DNA of 64,000 bases. It comes from Streptomyces sp. S.PB5. Its GTDB lineage: Bacteria; Actinomycetota; Actinomycetes; Streptomycetales; Streptomycetaceae. Shown in pieces: positions 25,352 through 33,933 of this stretch. The DNA lies in contig NZ_JAQMWP010000001.1 in the NCBI RefSeq assembly GCF_030403745.1, forward strand, positions 372,001 through 436,000, given 5' to 3'. Each line of letters starts with the position of its first letter. Position 1 is the first letter of the stretch. Both the position numbers and the translations under genes were made by a program. The notes under the pieces were generated by a model that saw only the letters and a program-made list of their open reading frames with translations, did not search any database and was not told where the DNA came from.

Positions 25352-26505
25352 GCGCGCCGAGACTGCGCAGCGACACACCGGAACGGGCCGGACTCGACCC
25401 CGGGGAGCTCCATCGGCTGATCCAGGAGGTACACGACCTCACCACCGGCGAACGCCCCTGGGCGGCGGGCGCCGTCGTGGTCGCCGGACGCGGACCCGTG
25501 ATCGCCGTCGAGGAGGCGGCCGGGTGGGCGGTGCGGTACGAGTCCTACGACGCGGACGCCGACGCGGGCGTGGAACTGCCGCTGAGATCACGCGTCCCGA
25601 TGACCGTCGACACCCCCTTCGACCTCGCCTCCCTCACCAAGCTCTTCACGGCGGTCGCCGCGATCCAGCAGATCGAACGCGGCACGCTCGGCATCGACGC
25701 CCGGGTCGGCGCGTATCTACCGGACTTCCGAGCGGCCGCGGCACACGGGGTGACGGTACGGGAGCTGCTCACCCACACGTCCGGGCTGCGCCCCGAACTC
25801 CCGCTGTACGACTGCGCGGACGACGCGGAACGGCTGGAGCGGCTGCGGGCGGAGGCCCCGATCGGAGTGCCGGGCACTTATACGTACTCCGACGTGAATC
25901 TGCTCCTCCTCCAGCATGTGCTGGAGCGGATCACGGGGCGAGGGCTGGACACCCTCGTCCACGACGGCATCACGCGCCCGCTGGGGATGACGGCGACCGG
26001 GTTCGGACCGTGCCCGGGCGCGGCGGCCACGGAGTGCCAGCGGCGGCCGTGGGCCAAGGCGGACCGGGGCATGCTGCGGGGGGTCGTCCACGACGAGAAC
26101 GCGTGGGCGCTGGGCGGGGTCGCGGGCCACGCCGGGCTCTTCTCGACCGGGCGGGACCTCGCGGTGTTCTGCCGGACCCTGCTGGCGGGGGGCTCGTACG
26201 GCCCCGCGCGCATCCTCGGTCCCGACTTCGTGGAGCTGCTGCTGACGCCGCCGGGGCTGGGGTTCGCGATCGACCAGCCCTGGTTCATGGGGGAGCTGGC
26301 GGGCCGGGGCGCCGCCGGCCACACGGGCTTCACGGGGACGTCGTTGGTGCTTGACCGGGAGACGGACACGTTCCTGGTGCTGCTGGCGAACACGGTTCAT
26401 CCGCGGCGGAGGGTGGCGGACAGCCGGCCGAGGGCGGCGGCGGGGACGCGGGTGGCTCGGGCGGTCAGGGGGGCGGGGACGGGGACGAGGGCTGGGGCGG
26501 GCTGA
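25348..26505 (+). CDS. Serine hydrolase of the class C beta-lactamase/PBP4* family, 385 aa
   Basis: SLTKLF holds the nucleophile Ser and Lys (SxxK), TYTYSDVN supplies the Tyr motif and GHTGFTG the KTG equivalent with His replacing Lys. No signal peptide is visible, so it is probably a cytosolic esterase or peptidase. The start is uncertain: CTG 25348 overlaps the exporter stop (CTGA) and has GGAGGGGGCGG just upstream; in-frame GTG 25303 or TTG 25312 would add 12-15 residues. The last residues (GTGTRAGAG) and the stop codon come from a GC-rich DNA repeat that continues downstream. Confidence 0.88.
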   Translation: MSAPRLRSDTPERAGLDPGELHRLIQEVHDLTTGERPWAAGAVVVAGRGPVIAVEEAAGWAVRYESYDADADAGVELPLRSRVPMTVDTPFDLASLTKLFTAVAAIQQIERGTLGIDARVGAYLPDFRAAAAHGVTVRELLTHTSGLRPELPLYDCADDAERLERLRAEAPIGVPGTYTYSDVNLLLLQHVLERITGRGLDTLVHDGITRPLGMTATGFGPCPGAAATECQRRPWAKADRGMLRGVVHDENAWALGGVAGHAGLFSTGRDLAVFCRTLLAGGSYGPARILGPDFVELLLTPPGLGFAIDQPWFMGELAGRGAAGHTGFTGTSLVLDRETDTFLVLLANTVHPRRRVADSRPRAAAGTRVARAVRGAGTGTRAGAG

Positions 26506-26612
26506 TCGGGGGATGGGGGCGAGGGCTGGGGCGGGCTGATCGGGGGCGGGGACGGGGACGAAGGCCGGGGCGGGCTGACTGGGGGATGGGGGCGAGGGCT
26601 GGGGCGGGCTGA
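26487..26612. repeat. GC-rich tandem repeat spanning the end of the serine hydrolase gene
   Basis: Four copies of GAGGGCTGGGGCGGGCTGA (third with two substitutions) start at 26487, 26521, 26560 and 26594. Spacing alternates 34, 39, 34, giving a 73-bp higher-order unit. The first copy encodes the last codons and stop of the hydrolase. Confidence 0.85.
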
Positions 26613-26625
26613 CCGGATCGGTCCG

Positions 26626-26715
26626 GTGCCAGCGCCCCCTGGGAGCGGGGTCGAAGGGGCGGCGCCCCCTGGAGGACGGGACGGGTAGGGGCGGCGGGGG
26701 CGAGGAAAGTCGGTC
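26626..26715. repeat. Streptomyces-type intergenic palindromic element
   Basis: Arms rich in GGCGCCCC and GGGGCGG (around 26630-26672) are followed by ACGGGTAGGGGCGGCGGGGG (near 26680-26700). From memory, similar blocks recur between genes in many Streptomyces genomes. It probably acts as a terminator or boundary before the next gene. Confidence 0.5.
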
Positions 26716-26731
26716 CTCGCCTCGCCGCCCC

Positions 26732-26737
26732 TAGAAT
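26732..26737 (+). promoter_or_regulatory. -10 box for a leaderless transcript (Rsm22-like gene)
   Basis: TAGAAT ends 6 nt before the GTG at 26744, which has no Shine-Dalgarno. Transcription would begin at or beside the start codon. The -35 region is weak. Confidence 0.65.
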
Positions 26738-26743
26738 CACCAC

Positions 26744-27727
26744 GTGAACGCCCCCGTACCCCCGGCCGAGACCCTCCGCACCGCCCTCGCCGGCCTCCTC
26801 GACGGCCTCCCGCCGAAGCAGGCCGCCCAGGCGGTCGACCGGCTGATCGCCAACTACCGCGGGGCCACCCCCACCCACACCCCCATCCTCCGCGACCGGG
26901 CCGACGTGGCCGCCTACGCCGCGTACCGCATGCCCGCCACCTTCGAGGCGGTCCACGCGGCCCTGGAGGCGTTCGCCGAGGCCGTCCCCGACTGGACTCC
27001 CGCCGACCACACCGACGTAGGCGGCGGAACCGGCGCGGCGACCTGGGCAGTCACCGCGACCTGGCCGGCCGGCGACCGCAGCGTCACCGTCCTCGACTGG
27101 GCCGAGCCCGCACTCGCCCTCGGCAGGGAGCTCGCAGAGGCCAACCCGGCCCTGCGCGGAGCAAGTTGGCAGCGCTCCCGCATCGGCTCCGCGCTCACCC
27201 TCGACCCGACCGACCTCGTCACCGTCTCCTACGTCCTCAACGAACTCACCCCCGCCGACCGCACCGCCCTCGTCGACGCCGCCGCCACCGCCGCACAGTC
27301 CGTCGTGATCGTCGAGGCCGGTACGCCGGACGGTTACGCCCGTGTCATCGAGGCCCGGGACCGCCTGATCGCCGCCGGCTTCCGGATCGCCGCACCCTGC
27401 CCGCACAGCGCGGCCTGCCCGATCGTCCCCGGCGAGGACTGGTGCCACTTCTCCGCACGGGTCAGCCGCTCCTCCCTCCACCGCAAGGTGAAGGGCGGCT
27501 CCCTCGCCTACGAGGACGAGAAGTTCAGCTACGTCGCCGCCACCCGCGTCCCCGCCACCCCGGCCCCGTCCCGCATCATCCGCCGCCCCCAGATCCGCAA
27601 GGGCCAGGTCCTCCTCGACCTGTGCGAGACGGACGAGCGCCTGACCCGCACGACGGTCACCAAACGCCACGGGGATCTGTACAAGGCGGCTCGGGACGCG
27701 GACTGGGGGGATCCTTGGCCGCCGTAG
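26744..27727 (+). CDS. Rsm22-like small-subunit rRNA methyltransferase, 327 aa
   Basis: The protein has a class I methyltransferase core (DVGGGTGAATWAV for SAM, VTVLDWAEPAL, LVTVSYVLNEL) and a cysteine set PCPHSAACPI...DWCHFSARV that matches the iron-sulfur-binding segment of the Rsm22/METTL17 family, known from mitochondrial ribosome assembly. Residues RSSLHRKVKGGSLAYEDEKFSYV are also characteristic. It probably acts on 16S rRNA or ribosome assembly in the cytosol. Starts at leaderless GTG 26744. Confidence 0.88.
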   Translation: MNAPVPPAETLRTALAGLLDGLPPKQAAQAVDRLIANYRGATPTHTPILRDRADVAAYAAYRMPATFEAVHAALEAFAEAVPDWTPADHTDVGGGTGAATWAVTATWPAGDRSVTVLDWAEPALALGRELAEANPALRGASWQRSRIGSALTLDPTDLVTVSYVLNELTPADRTALVDAAATAAQSVVIVEAGTPDGYARVIEARDRLIAAGFRIAAPCPHSAACPIVPGEDWCHFSARVSRSSLHRKVKGGSLAYEDEKFSYVAATRVPATPAPSRIIRRPQIRKGQVLLDLCETDERLTRTTVTKRHGDLYKAARDADWGDPWPP

Positions 27728-28064
27728 TCACTTCATGGCGTACGCAAAGCTTCAATTTGACGGCAAGTCGGAAGTGAGGCCACTCGCCCGGAAAGGGAAT
27801 GTTCGCCAGTAAATCTCAAGTGAGCATTACCACTTCTGGTTGAAGAAGCAATGTGAGCCTCTTGTTCATCTTCTAATGATCTCTTAAGAATCTCCCCACA
27901 CTTGATCCAAGCGTGGGGGGTTCCGTGCGGTCCAGCACAGCCGCTCGTGCCGGCCGGAACGGAGCAGGCCGCGTCGGCATGGATCTCAAGATATGCGCTG
28001 TGAGTTCGACAATAATGCGGAAGCCACGTGCAAGTGCTGATGACGTCAGAATACGGAGACCTGA
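27728..28064. other. AT-richer gap without a supported gene
   Basis: These 337 bp have a lower GC content than the surroundings. Only short frames occur, none with a ribosome site and typical codon use. The stretch probably came with the SUKH gene that follows and may contain its promoter and the eroded end of a partner gene. Confidence 0.5.
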
Positions 28065-28541
28065 GTGTCGTCAATTGGGCAGTTGATGAACATCCTGGGG
28101 AACCCTTCGGGGAGGCATGAATCCAACTTCGACGCGGTAGAGAATCGTCTTGGGGTCAATCTGCCGGAAGAGGTGAAGGAGCTCTGTTCGATTTATGGCG
28201 ACCGGCTGATCTCTGGATATATTGCCGTCTATGGCGCCGAGTCCATGGTCGAGAAAAATGTTTGGATGAGTGATTTCGTTAGGGGTGGCCATTCCACCAT
28301 CCCTAGAGTCGTCCTCCCCGACGCCGGGGGTATGCTGCATTGGGGGCATTCCATCGAAGGGGATAGCTTCTTCCTTGAGGACCGAGGTGGTGGGAGATGG
28401 ACGGTCTCCGCATTTCGCAGGAATTGGCATGACTGGTACGAGTCGGATGAAGATGTAATCGATTGGTTGGTCGACGTCTTTGAGGGGCGCCATGCTGCGG
28501 ACTGGATGCCGGAATGGTCTGAAGTCCATTGGTTTGAATAG
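28065..28541 (+). CDS. SMI1/KNR4 (SUKH) family protein, 158 aa
   Basis: LGVNLPEEVKELCSIYGDRL, GMLHWGHSIEGDSFFLED and the acidic C-terminus fit the SUKH fold. In bacteria, SUKH proteins are commonly immunity proteins for contact-dependent or polymorphic toxins. GTG 28065 has GGAG 7 nt upstream. Codon use is unlike the neighbours (ATT, TAT, AAT, TTG, AGG, AGA are frequent), which indicates recent transfer. No intact toxin is adjacent, so it looks like an orphan immunity gene. Confidence 0.85.
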   Translation: MSSIGQLMNILGNPSGRHESNFDAVENRLGVNLPEEVKELCSIYGDRLISGYIAVYGAESMVEKNVWMSDFVRGGHSTIPRVVLPDAGGMLHWGHSIEGDSFFLEDRGGGRWTVSAFRRNWHDWYESDEDVIDWLVDVFEGRHAADWMPEWSEVHWFE

Positions 28542-28619
28542 TTGCGAATCCTGAGTCGCATACTCCTGTGGGTAAAAGTGAAATATCGTTTTCGGGCTCA
28601 CAGTAGGGGCCGGAGAGTC

Positions 28620-28852
28620 TGGCAGCGGCAGCGGCACTGATCGCTCTGTGTGTGACCGGGTGCTCAGCCAGCGCCCGCACAAGCACCGAGCAGAGAGGTG
28701 CGGGCGACTCGCTGACGGATTCCGCGTCGGCGGGCGCGAGGAGTGTCGACACACCCACCGGTGCGCGCCCCTTCGTCGGGACCCCGGCCGAGAAGTGGGC
28801 CACGGGCGCGGCCGCCATCAATCTTCGAGTTCCTGGAAATCGCCCTGGGTAA
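28620..28852 (+). pseudogene. 5'-truncated lipoprotein gene remnant
   Basis: After an in-frame stop at 28604 the frame reads LAAAAALIALCVTGCSAS, the hydrophobic core and lipobox (VTGC) of a lipoprotein signal, but no start codon or basic n-region remains. About 50 lipoprotein-like residues follow, ending in AEKWATGAAAIN. The frame then runs into unrelated sequence at about 28818 and stops at 28852. Confidence 0.6.
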
Positions 28853-29177
28853 GACCCCAGCCGGAGAGAAATGGAATGAGATCATGTCGTTCGTCAGCTA
28901 CTTCCCCGGCCGGGGGACCCTTCGTGAGACGGCCTACCTGGACGGCAAGGCCGAGGGCAAGACAGAGGGCAAGGTTGAGGACCGTGCCTCAATGGTCCTG
29001 CGCGTGCTGGCGAAGCGTGGCATCTCCGTCCCGGAGGCCACACAGGACCGCATCACCTCCTGCACCGACCTCGACACCCTCACCCTCTGGTTCGACCGTG
29101 CTCTGACCGCTGAGGTGGCCGAGGATCTGTTCGCCGAAGACCCGGGAGCTCCGGGGACGAGCCCTGAGCAGGTCTGA
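28821..29177 (+). pseudogene. 5'-truncated Rpn/PDDEXK transposase-like gene remnant
   Basis: From 28821 the frame reads IFEFLEIALGKTPAGEKW, then GKAEGKTEGKVEDRASMV and LRVLAKRGISVPEATQDRIT, with TALLED-like end VAEDLFAED. In my knowledge of Streptomyces this is the C-terminal third of Rpn-type proteins, where an acidic (E/K)G repeat precedes RG(I/L)xVP...I..C.D...L..W..RA. The catalytic N-terminus is missing; the sequence joins a lipoprotein fragment instead. Confidence 0.6.
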
Positions 29178-29482
29178 GCGTTGACTGAGCAGCAAGACGA
29201 GCACGGGGGTGTTGCCTATCCAGAACCGCCTGAGCCGCCGGGGAAGTTGGGGGTGTCGGGGGAGCTCGGTGAGGCGGAGGAGGGCAGGGGGCTGGCGCTG
29301 GTCGAGGTCTGGTCGGATCTGTGGGGATGGCATCCGCTGAGCCGGGGCGGCAACCGGGGCAAGCTGGTGTGGTGCGAGCTCGGCAGGTCTTGAGGGGGCG
29401 TGGGTGAGGGCGCCCGGCCTGGCGAACCGCCCCCGGCCCTGACGCGAGACGCCTCGTCTCACCCCCCTGCTACCGTCACCCC
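29178..29482. other. Gap with no convincing gene; one short open frame
   Basis: A 70-codon frame with a TTG start (29181-29393) begins MTEQQDEHGGVAYPEPPEPP and ends GNRGKLVWCELGRS. It has no ribosome site and no family match that I know, so it may be debris from the adjacent truncated genes. The rest is promoter sequence for the TetR gene. Confidence 0.35.
29471..29476 (+). promoter_or_regulatory. -10 box for a leaderless TetR transcript
   Basis: TACCGT ends 6 nt before ATG 29483, which has no Shine-Dalgarno; this is the usual geometry of leaderless Streptomyces transcripts. Confidence 0.55.
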
Positions 29483-30097
29483 ATGCCCAAACAGCCCGCC
29501 CCCGACACCACCCGCCGCAGCGAGAAGTCCCGTCGCGCGATCTACGACGCCGCCCTCGCACTCGTCGTCGAGGTCGGCTACCCCAAGACCACCATCGAGG
29601 GCATCGCGGCCCGTGCCGGTGTCGGCAAGCAGACGATCTACCGGTGGTGGTCGTCGAAGGCGGACGTACTCCTTGAGGCGTTCCTCGACCTCTTCGCGCA
29701 GGCGTCGCGGGAGGCGGGTGCGGAGCCCTATGTCATCCCGGACACCGGTGACCTCGCCGCCGACATCAAGGGCGTGCTGCGGGCCACCGTCGACCAGCTG
29801 AAGGACCCCCGGTACGCGGCGCCGTCACGGGCCCTGGCCGCCGAAGGGCTGGTCGACGAAGAACTCGGCCGGAGGTGCGCGGCCATGCTCATGGAACCGT
29901 CCCTGCAGCTCTATGTCGACCGGCTGCGCGCCGCGCAGCAAGCCGGTGAGGTGCGCCCGGAGGTCGACCCGCGCATCGCCCTGGAGTTCTTCATCTCCCC
30001 GCTGGCCCAGCGCTGGCTCCAGCACACCGGCCCGATCTCGTACGAGTACACCGACACCCTCGTCGACTACGCCCTCTACGGCCTCGCCCCGCGCTGA
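29483..30097 (+). CDS. TetR/AcrR family regulator, 204 aa
   Basis: The helix-turn-helix lies at about 20-65 (RRAIYDAALALVVEVGYPKT, then IAARAGVGKQTIYRWWSSKA). The C-terminal part resembles the TetR_C_11-type ligand domain (AAPSRALAAEGLVDEELGRR). It appears leaderless. It converges with the phosphodiesterase gene; no target is evident from position. Confidence 0.93.
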   Translation: MPKQPAPDTTRRSEKSRRAIYDAALALVVEVGYPKTTIEGIAARAGVGKQTIYRWWSSKADVLLEAFLDLFAQASREAGAEPYVIPDTGDLAADIKGVLRATVDQLKDPRYAAPSRALAAEGLVDEELGRRCAAMLMEPSLQLYVDRLRAAQQAGEVRPEVDPRIALEFFISPLAQRWLQHTGPISYEYTDTLVDYALYGLAPR

Positions 30098-30249
30098 GGC
30101 TGCCGCCGCGACGAGGACCGGCCCCGGACCGCGACTCCTGGCCGGCCCCGGACTGTGGCTCTTTTCGGGCCCCGGCAGGGTCTCCCGTCGCGGCTCCAAG
30201 CGGCAGCACCTGCCGCCGCCCCCTCCGGCCGCGACTCCTGCCGAACCCG

Positions 30250-31086
30250 CTACCTCCCCGCCCGCCCCCGCACCCCCGCCAGCCTCCCCGGCGTATCCGT
30301 GATCACCCCGTCGCAGCCCAGCTCCAGCACCCGGTCCCGCTGGTCCGGCTTCACCACCGTGTGGGCCCACACCCGGCGGATGCCCGAGTTCACCGCCCGG
30401 AGCAGGTCCGCGTCGCGCGCCTTGTGGTCGACGTCCAGGACGTCCACGTAGGAACGCCATTGTGACGGGCGGTCCCCCCGTAGCTGCTCAGCCGAGCGCC
30501 ACAAACCCGTCAGCAGTCCCGCGCGGTGGGTCCGCCGGGCCAGCGCCGGGTCGTTGGAGTGGACGATCACCGAGCGGGTCAGGCCGCGGGAGCGGATCAG
30601 CGACGCCAGTCGGGCCAGGCTGCGCGGGTCCTTCACCTCCAGCATCAGCACGGCCCGGCCGCCCAGCAGGTCCAGGACCCGGGCCACCGTCGGCGGGCGC
30701 TCCGAGCGCCAGCTGCCCGGGAGGGAGGCCTTGGGGCGCAGGCGTACACCCTGCCAGTCGCCCGCACTCAGCTTGCGCACCTCGCCGCCCAGATACGTCG
30801 TGCGGTTCAGGAGCGGATCGTGCATCACCACCGGCGTGCCGTCGCGCAGCATGCGGGTGTCGAAGTCCAGGACGTCGGCCGTACCGCGGACGTACGCCGC
30901 CATCAGGCCCGACATGCTGTTCTCCGGGACCTCGCGGGCGCCGCCGCGATGGGCGACGTATGTCACACGGGGGAGCGAGTCGAGGGTGAGTGGGCCGGGT
31001 CCCCACTCCAGCGGGATCGTCGGTCCCAGCAGGGAGAGCAGGGACATCGTCGACGTCAGGCCCGTCAGCGCGATCCTCGTGACCAT
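30250..31086 (-). CDS. Glycerophosphodiester phosphodiesterase family protein, 278 aa
   Basis: Catalytic motifs are present: VAHRGGAREVPENS (His, Arg, Glu-Asn), DFDTRMLRDGTPVVMHDP (metal Glu/Asp pair and second His) and LMLEVKDP (Lys). The N-terminus LTGLTSTMSLLSLL could be a weak export or anchor segment. It hydrolyses glycerophosphodiesters to glycerol-3-phosphate and an alcohol. ATG 31086 follows a TACCGT -10 by 7 nt, so translation is probably leaderless. Confidence 0.92.
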   Translation of the reverse strand: MVTRIALTGLTSTMSLLSLLGPTIPLEWGPGPLTLDSLPRVTYVAHRGGAREVPENSMSGLMAAYVRGTADVLDFDTRMLRDGTPVVMHDPLLNRTTYLGGEVRKLSAGDWQGVRLRPKASLPGSWRSERPPTVARVLDLLGGRAVLMLEVKDPRSLARLASLIRSRGLTRSVIVHSNDPALARRTHRAGLLTGLWRSAEQLRGDRPSQWRSYVDVLDVDHKARDADLLRAVNSGIRRVWAHTVVKPDQRDRVLELGCDGVITDTPGRLAGVRGRAGR

Positions 31087-31093
31087 GACGACC

Positions 31094-31099
31094 ACGGTA
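31094..31099 (-). promoter_or_regulatory. -10 box for a leaderless phosphodiesterase transcript
   Basis: On the minus strand TACCGT lies 7 nt before ATG 31086, with no ribosome site between them. Confidence 0.5.
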
Positions 31100-31264
31100 G
31101 GGGTGCCGGGGGGGCTAACCATGGCAAAGCGGGATATGACACCCGATCCCCATCCCCGGTACGCGCTGTCCCACCTACCCCGGTTGTCGGCTCCGGCCCC
31201 CCGGAGCGCAGGATGGTGGGACCATAGGGCATGCTGACGGCACCACGGCGAGGCGAGGGGATAG

Positions 31265-31996
31265 ATGAGCGCGGAGGTAGGCGGCCTGACCGGCCTGCAG
31301 GGCAAACTCACCCAGTGGCTGCGTGGACGCCGCCCGAAGGAGGCCGCCGACGACGGCGGTCGTGAGGCCCTGCTGCTGGCCGCCGCCGGGGCGGGACTGC
31401 CCCTCGCGCCCGCCGCGCACCCGGCCGGTTACCGCTGCTCGTGCGACCGGATCGGCTGTCCGACCCCCGCCCGGCACCCCGTCTCCTTCGCCTGGCAGAC
31501 GCAGTCCACCACCGACCGCGCCCAGATCGAGCGCTGGGCCCGGCACCAGCCGCAGGCCAACTTCATCACCGCCACCGGCATGACCCACGACGTGCTCGAC
31601 CTGCCCCTCGAAGCCGGGCGTGAGGCCCTGGAGCGGCTGCTCGCCTCTGGGATCGAGGTCGGTCCGGTCGCCGAGAGCGACGACGGCCGGCTCATGTTCT
31701 TCACCCTCACCCGCGGCACCCCCGAGGACGAGGACGAGTGGTGGCCCTGCGAGCTGGACTGCCACCCCGAGACCATGGACGAGCACCCGGGGCTGCGGTG
31801 GCATTGCCGCGGGTCCTACGTCCTCGTACCGCCCGCCCGGCTCCCGGGCGAGGGTCAGTCCGTGCACTGGGTGCGCGGGCCCGAGCATCCGCTGCCCGAC
31901 CCGCTGAGCCTCCTGGAGATCCTCACCGACGCCGGCGCCCGCTGGGCCGGCGAGGAGCCCGACCACGTCTCCGCGGCCTGGCCCCTGCGCGGCTGA
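31265..31996 (+). CDS. Bifunctional DNA primase/polymerase (prim-pol)-like protein, 243 aa
   Basis: GAGGGG precedes ATG 31265. The segment CSCDRIGCPTPARHPVSFAWQTQSTTD then IERWARHQPQANF matches the N-terminal part of prim-pol family proteins (conserved Cys/His loop, GxHP-like 'ARHP', W-x-x-P-x-A-N). The usual catalytic acidic residues are hard to place and no helicase domain follows. Stand-alone copies of this length are common in Streptomyces; function not established. Confidence 0.8.
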   Translation: MSAEVGGLTGLQGKLTQWLRGRRPKEAADDGGREALLLAAAGAGLPLAPAAHPAGYRCSCDRIGCPTPARHPVSFAWQTQSTTDRAQIERWARHQPQANFITATGMTHDVLDLPLEAGREALERLLASGIEVGPVAESDDGRLMFFTLTRGTPEDEDEWWPCELDCHPETMDEHPGLRWHCRGSYVLVPPARLPGEGQSVHWVRGPEHPLPDPLSLLEILTDAGARWAGEEPDHVSAAWPLRG

Positions 31997-32090
31997 GGCG
32001 CCCCCGCACAAGACACGGCTGAGGGGCCCCCATAAGAACCCGGGCTACTTGGGTCGGGGTTACTCGGACCGGGGTTACTCGGAACCGGCG

Positions 32091-33095
32091 CTACTCGCCC
32101 TTCGCCGCCGTCAGCCCCTGGATCCGCCCCAGCAGCGACACCCGCCCCCCGTCCGCGCCCTTCGCCGGGTCCAGTGCGACCTCGTTGGAGACGAACTCCA
32201 TCGTCAGCGACTGCTTGACCTCGCCGGTCGTCAGGGCGTCGACGGACGCGTTCTGCTCGGGGAGCGAGGTGCCGGTGTACGCGGTCTGCTTCATGAAGTG
32301 CCGCGTGGTGAAGAACACCAGCGCGCCGCCGTCCTCGGTGCGCAGCGCCAGCGGGGCGTAGTCGCCGCCCGTCAGCGACTCGTCGATGTACTGCGTGGCC
32401 CGCCCCGGCTTCTTGGCGTCCTTCTCGCGCTGGGTGCGCCAACCGCTGGTGTGCGCGCCCTCGGCGAAGGAGTTCCCCTGGCCGTTCTGCAGGTAGGTCG
32501 CGTAGTCCTGGCTCAAGTCCTTGGGGGCGACGGACAGTTCGGCGGAGTTCGCGGGGACGGCCTCGGCCCAGCCGTCCTTGCCGGTCTTGAACGTGGGTAC
32601 GTCGTCGGGCGCGACCAGCGTCAGATACGCCACCTGGAACGGGTCGTCCAGGGAACTGCGGGTGAACACGAACAGCCAGCGCGCGGTGCCGCCCTTGTTG
32701 GCGGCGGTGTCGGCGAGGAACCAGCGCGGCCAGCCCGCCTTCTTGGGGATGGTGAACTTCGCGTCGGACAGCTTCAGCGGCGTGTGCGAGGCGTTGCCCG
32801 CCGGGCTGTTGACCTTGCCCGCCTTCAGCCGCGCCGAGTCGATGTCGGCGAGGGCGCCGGTGACATGGTCCGCGTCCAGGGAACTGTCGTACGCCTTGTC
32901 GGCCTCGTTGTACGCGGTCGTGAACTGCTCAAGTGCCTTGGCGGCCTCGGCCTTGGTCGTCGCGGGGAGTACCTCGCGCTCCCCGTGGACCACCACGCAC
33001 CCGCTCGCCGTCAGCGACAAAGCGGTCACGGAGGCCGCTATCAGCACCCTCCGGTCAAGCCTGCGGAGCCTTCGAGGGCTGCGATCCCTGCTCAT
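32091..33095 (-). CDS. Putative lipoprotein at the end of the efe operon, 334 aa
   Basis: A basic n-region (RDRSPRRLRRLDRR) and SVTALSLTASGCVVV give a lipobox with Cys near residue 33. The mature part has no family match I can name; it contains WLFVFTRSS and ALVFFTTRHFMKQTAY segments and is likely to be extracytoplasmic. It overlaps the efeU end by 41 bp and is downstream of efeOBU, so it is probably co-transcribed under iron control, though a role in iron uptake is only inferred from position. Confidence 0.85.
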   Translation of the reverse strand: MSRDRSPRRLRRLDRRVLIAASVTALSLTASGCVVVHGEREVLPATTKAEAAKALEQFTTAYNEADKAYDSSLDADHVTGALADIDSARLKAGKVNSPAGNASHTPLKLSDAKFTIPKKAGWPRWFLADTAANKGGTARWLFVFTRSSLDDPFQVAYLTLVAPDDVPTFKTGKDGWAEAVPANSAELSVAPKDLSQDYATYLQNGQGNSFAEGAHTSGWRTQREKDAKKPGRATQYIDESLTGGDYAPLALRTEDGGALVFFTTRHFMKQTAYTGTSLPEQNASVDALTTGEVKQSLTMEFVSNEVALDPAKGADGGRVSLLGRIQGLTAAKGE

Positions 33096-33927
33096 CGGAT
33101 CCCTTCACCTTCCCCTTCCCGGAGGCGAACCCTACCGGGGCGAGGAACAGCGCGAGCGTCGGGATCAAGTACAGCAGCCACACCGTGACCTGGAGGACCG
33201 TCGGGTCCGGCTGGAAGTTGAAGATTCCCTTCAGCAGGGTGCCGTACCAGCTGTCCGGCGGGATGGCACCGGAGATGTCGAAGGCCTTGTCCGTCAGCCC
33301 CGGCAGCCAGTCGGCCTCCTGGAGGTCGTGGAAGCCGTACGCCAGTACGCCGGCCGCGACCACGACCAGCATGCCGCCGGTCCAGGTGAAGAACTTGGCG
33401 AGGTTGATCCGCAACGCGCCCCGGTAGAACAGCCAGCCCAGCACGACCGCCGTCGCGATACCGAGCCCGACCCCGATCAGCGGGCGCGGGGTGCCGTCAC
33501 CGGCCGCGCGCACCGACGCCCATACGAACAGGGCCGTCTCCAGGCCCTCCCGGCCGACCGCGAGGAACGCGGTGGCGACCAGCGCGCCGGTGCCCATCTG
33601 CAGGGCCGCGTCCAGCTTGCCGTGCAGTTCGGCCTTGAGATGCCGGGCGGTGCGCCGCATCCAGAAGACCATCCACGTCACCAGGCAGACGGCGAGGATC
33701 GACAGCGAGCCGCCGAGCGCCTCCTGTGCCTCGAACGTCAGCTCCTGGGAACCGAATTCGAGCGCGCACCCGAAGCCGAGCGCGAGGGCGACCGCGACGC
33801 CGATGCCGATCCAGATGGGCTTGAGAGCGTCCCTGCGGTCCGTCTTCACCAGGTAGGCGATGAGGATGCAGACGACGAGAGAGGCCTCCAGGCCTTCGCG
33901 CAGACCGATCAGATAGTTGGAGAACAC
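33055..33927 (-). CDS. efeU: FTR1-family high-affinity iron permease
   Basis: Two REGLE motifs (LREGLEASLV near residue 8 and VGREGLETALF in the middle) are the ferric-binding signatures of FTR1/EfeU. Seven membrane helices are visible and length (290 aa) is typical. GTG 33927 has GGAGG about 11 nt upstream, overlapping the end of efeB. It transports iron across the membrane with EfeO and EfeB. Confidence 0.95.
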   Translation of the reverse strand: MFSNYLIGLREGLEASLVVCILIAYLVKTDRRDALKPIWIGIGVAVALALGFGCALEFGSQELTFEAQEALGGSLSILAVCLVTWMVFWMRRTARHLKAELHGKLDAALQMGTGALVATAFLAVGREGLETALFVWASVRAAGDGTPRPLIGVGLGIATAVVLGWLFYRGALRINLAKFFTWTGGMLVVVAAGVLAYGFHDLQEADWLPGLTDKAFDISGAIPPDSWYGTLLKGIFNFQPDPTVLQVTVWLLYLIPTLALFLAPVGFASGKGKVKGSDEQGSQPSKAPQA

Positions 33928-33933
33928 GGTCTC

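Noticed and set aside
27733..28074. 113-codon minus-strand frame beside the SUKH gene as a possible toxin
   Set aside because: No family resemblance, no ribosome site, and it overlaps the start of the SUKH gene.
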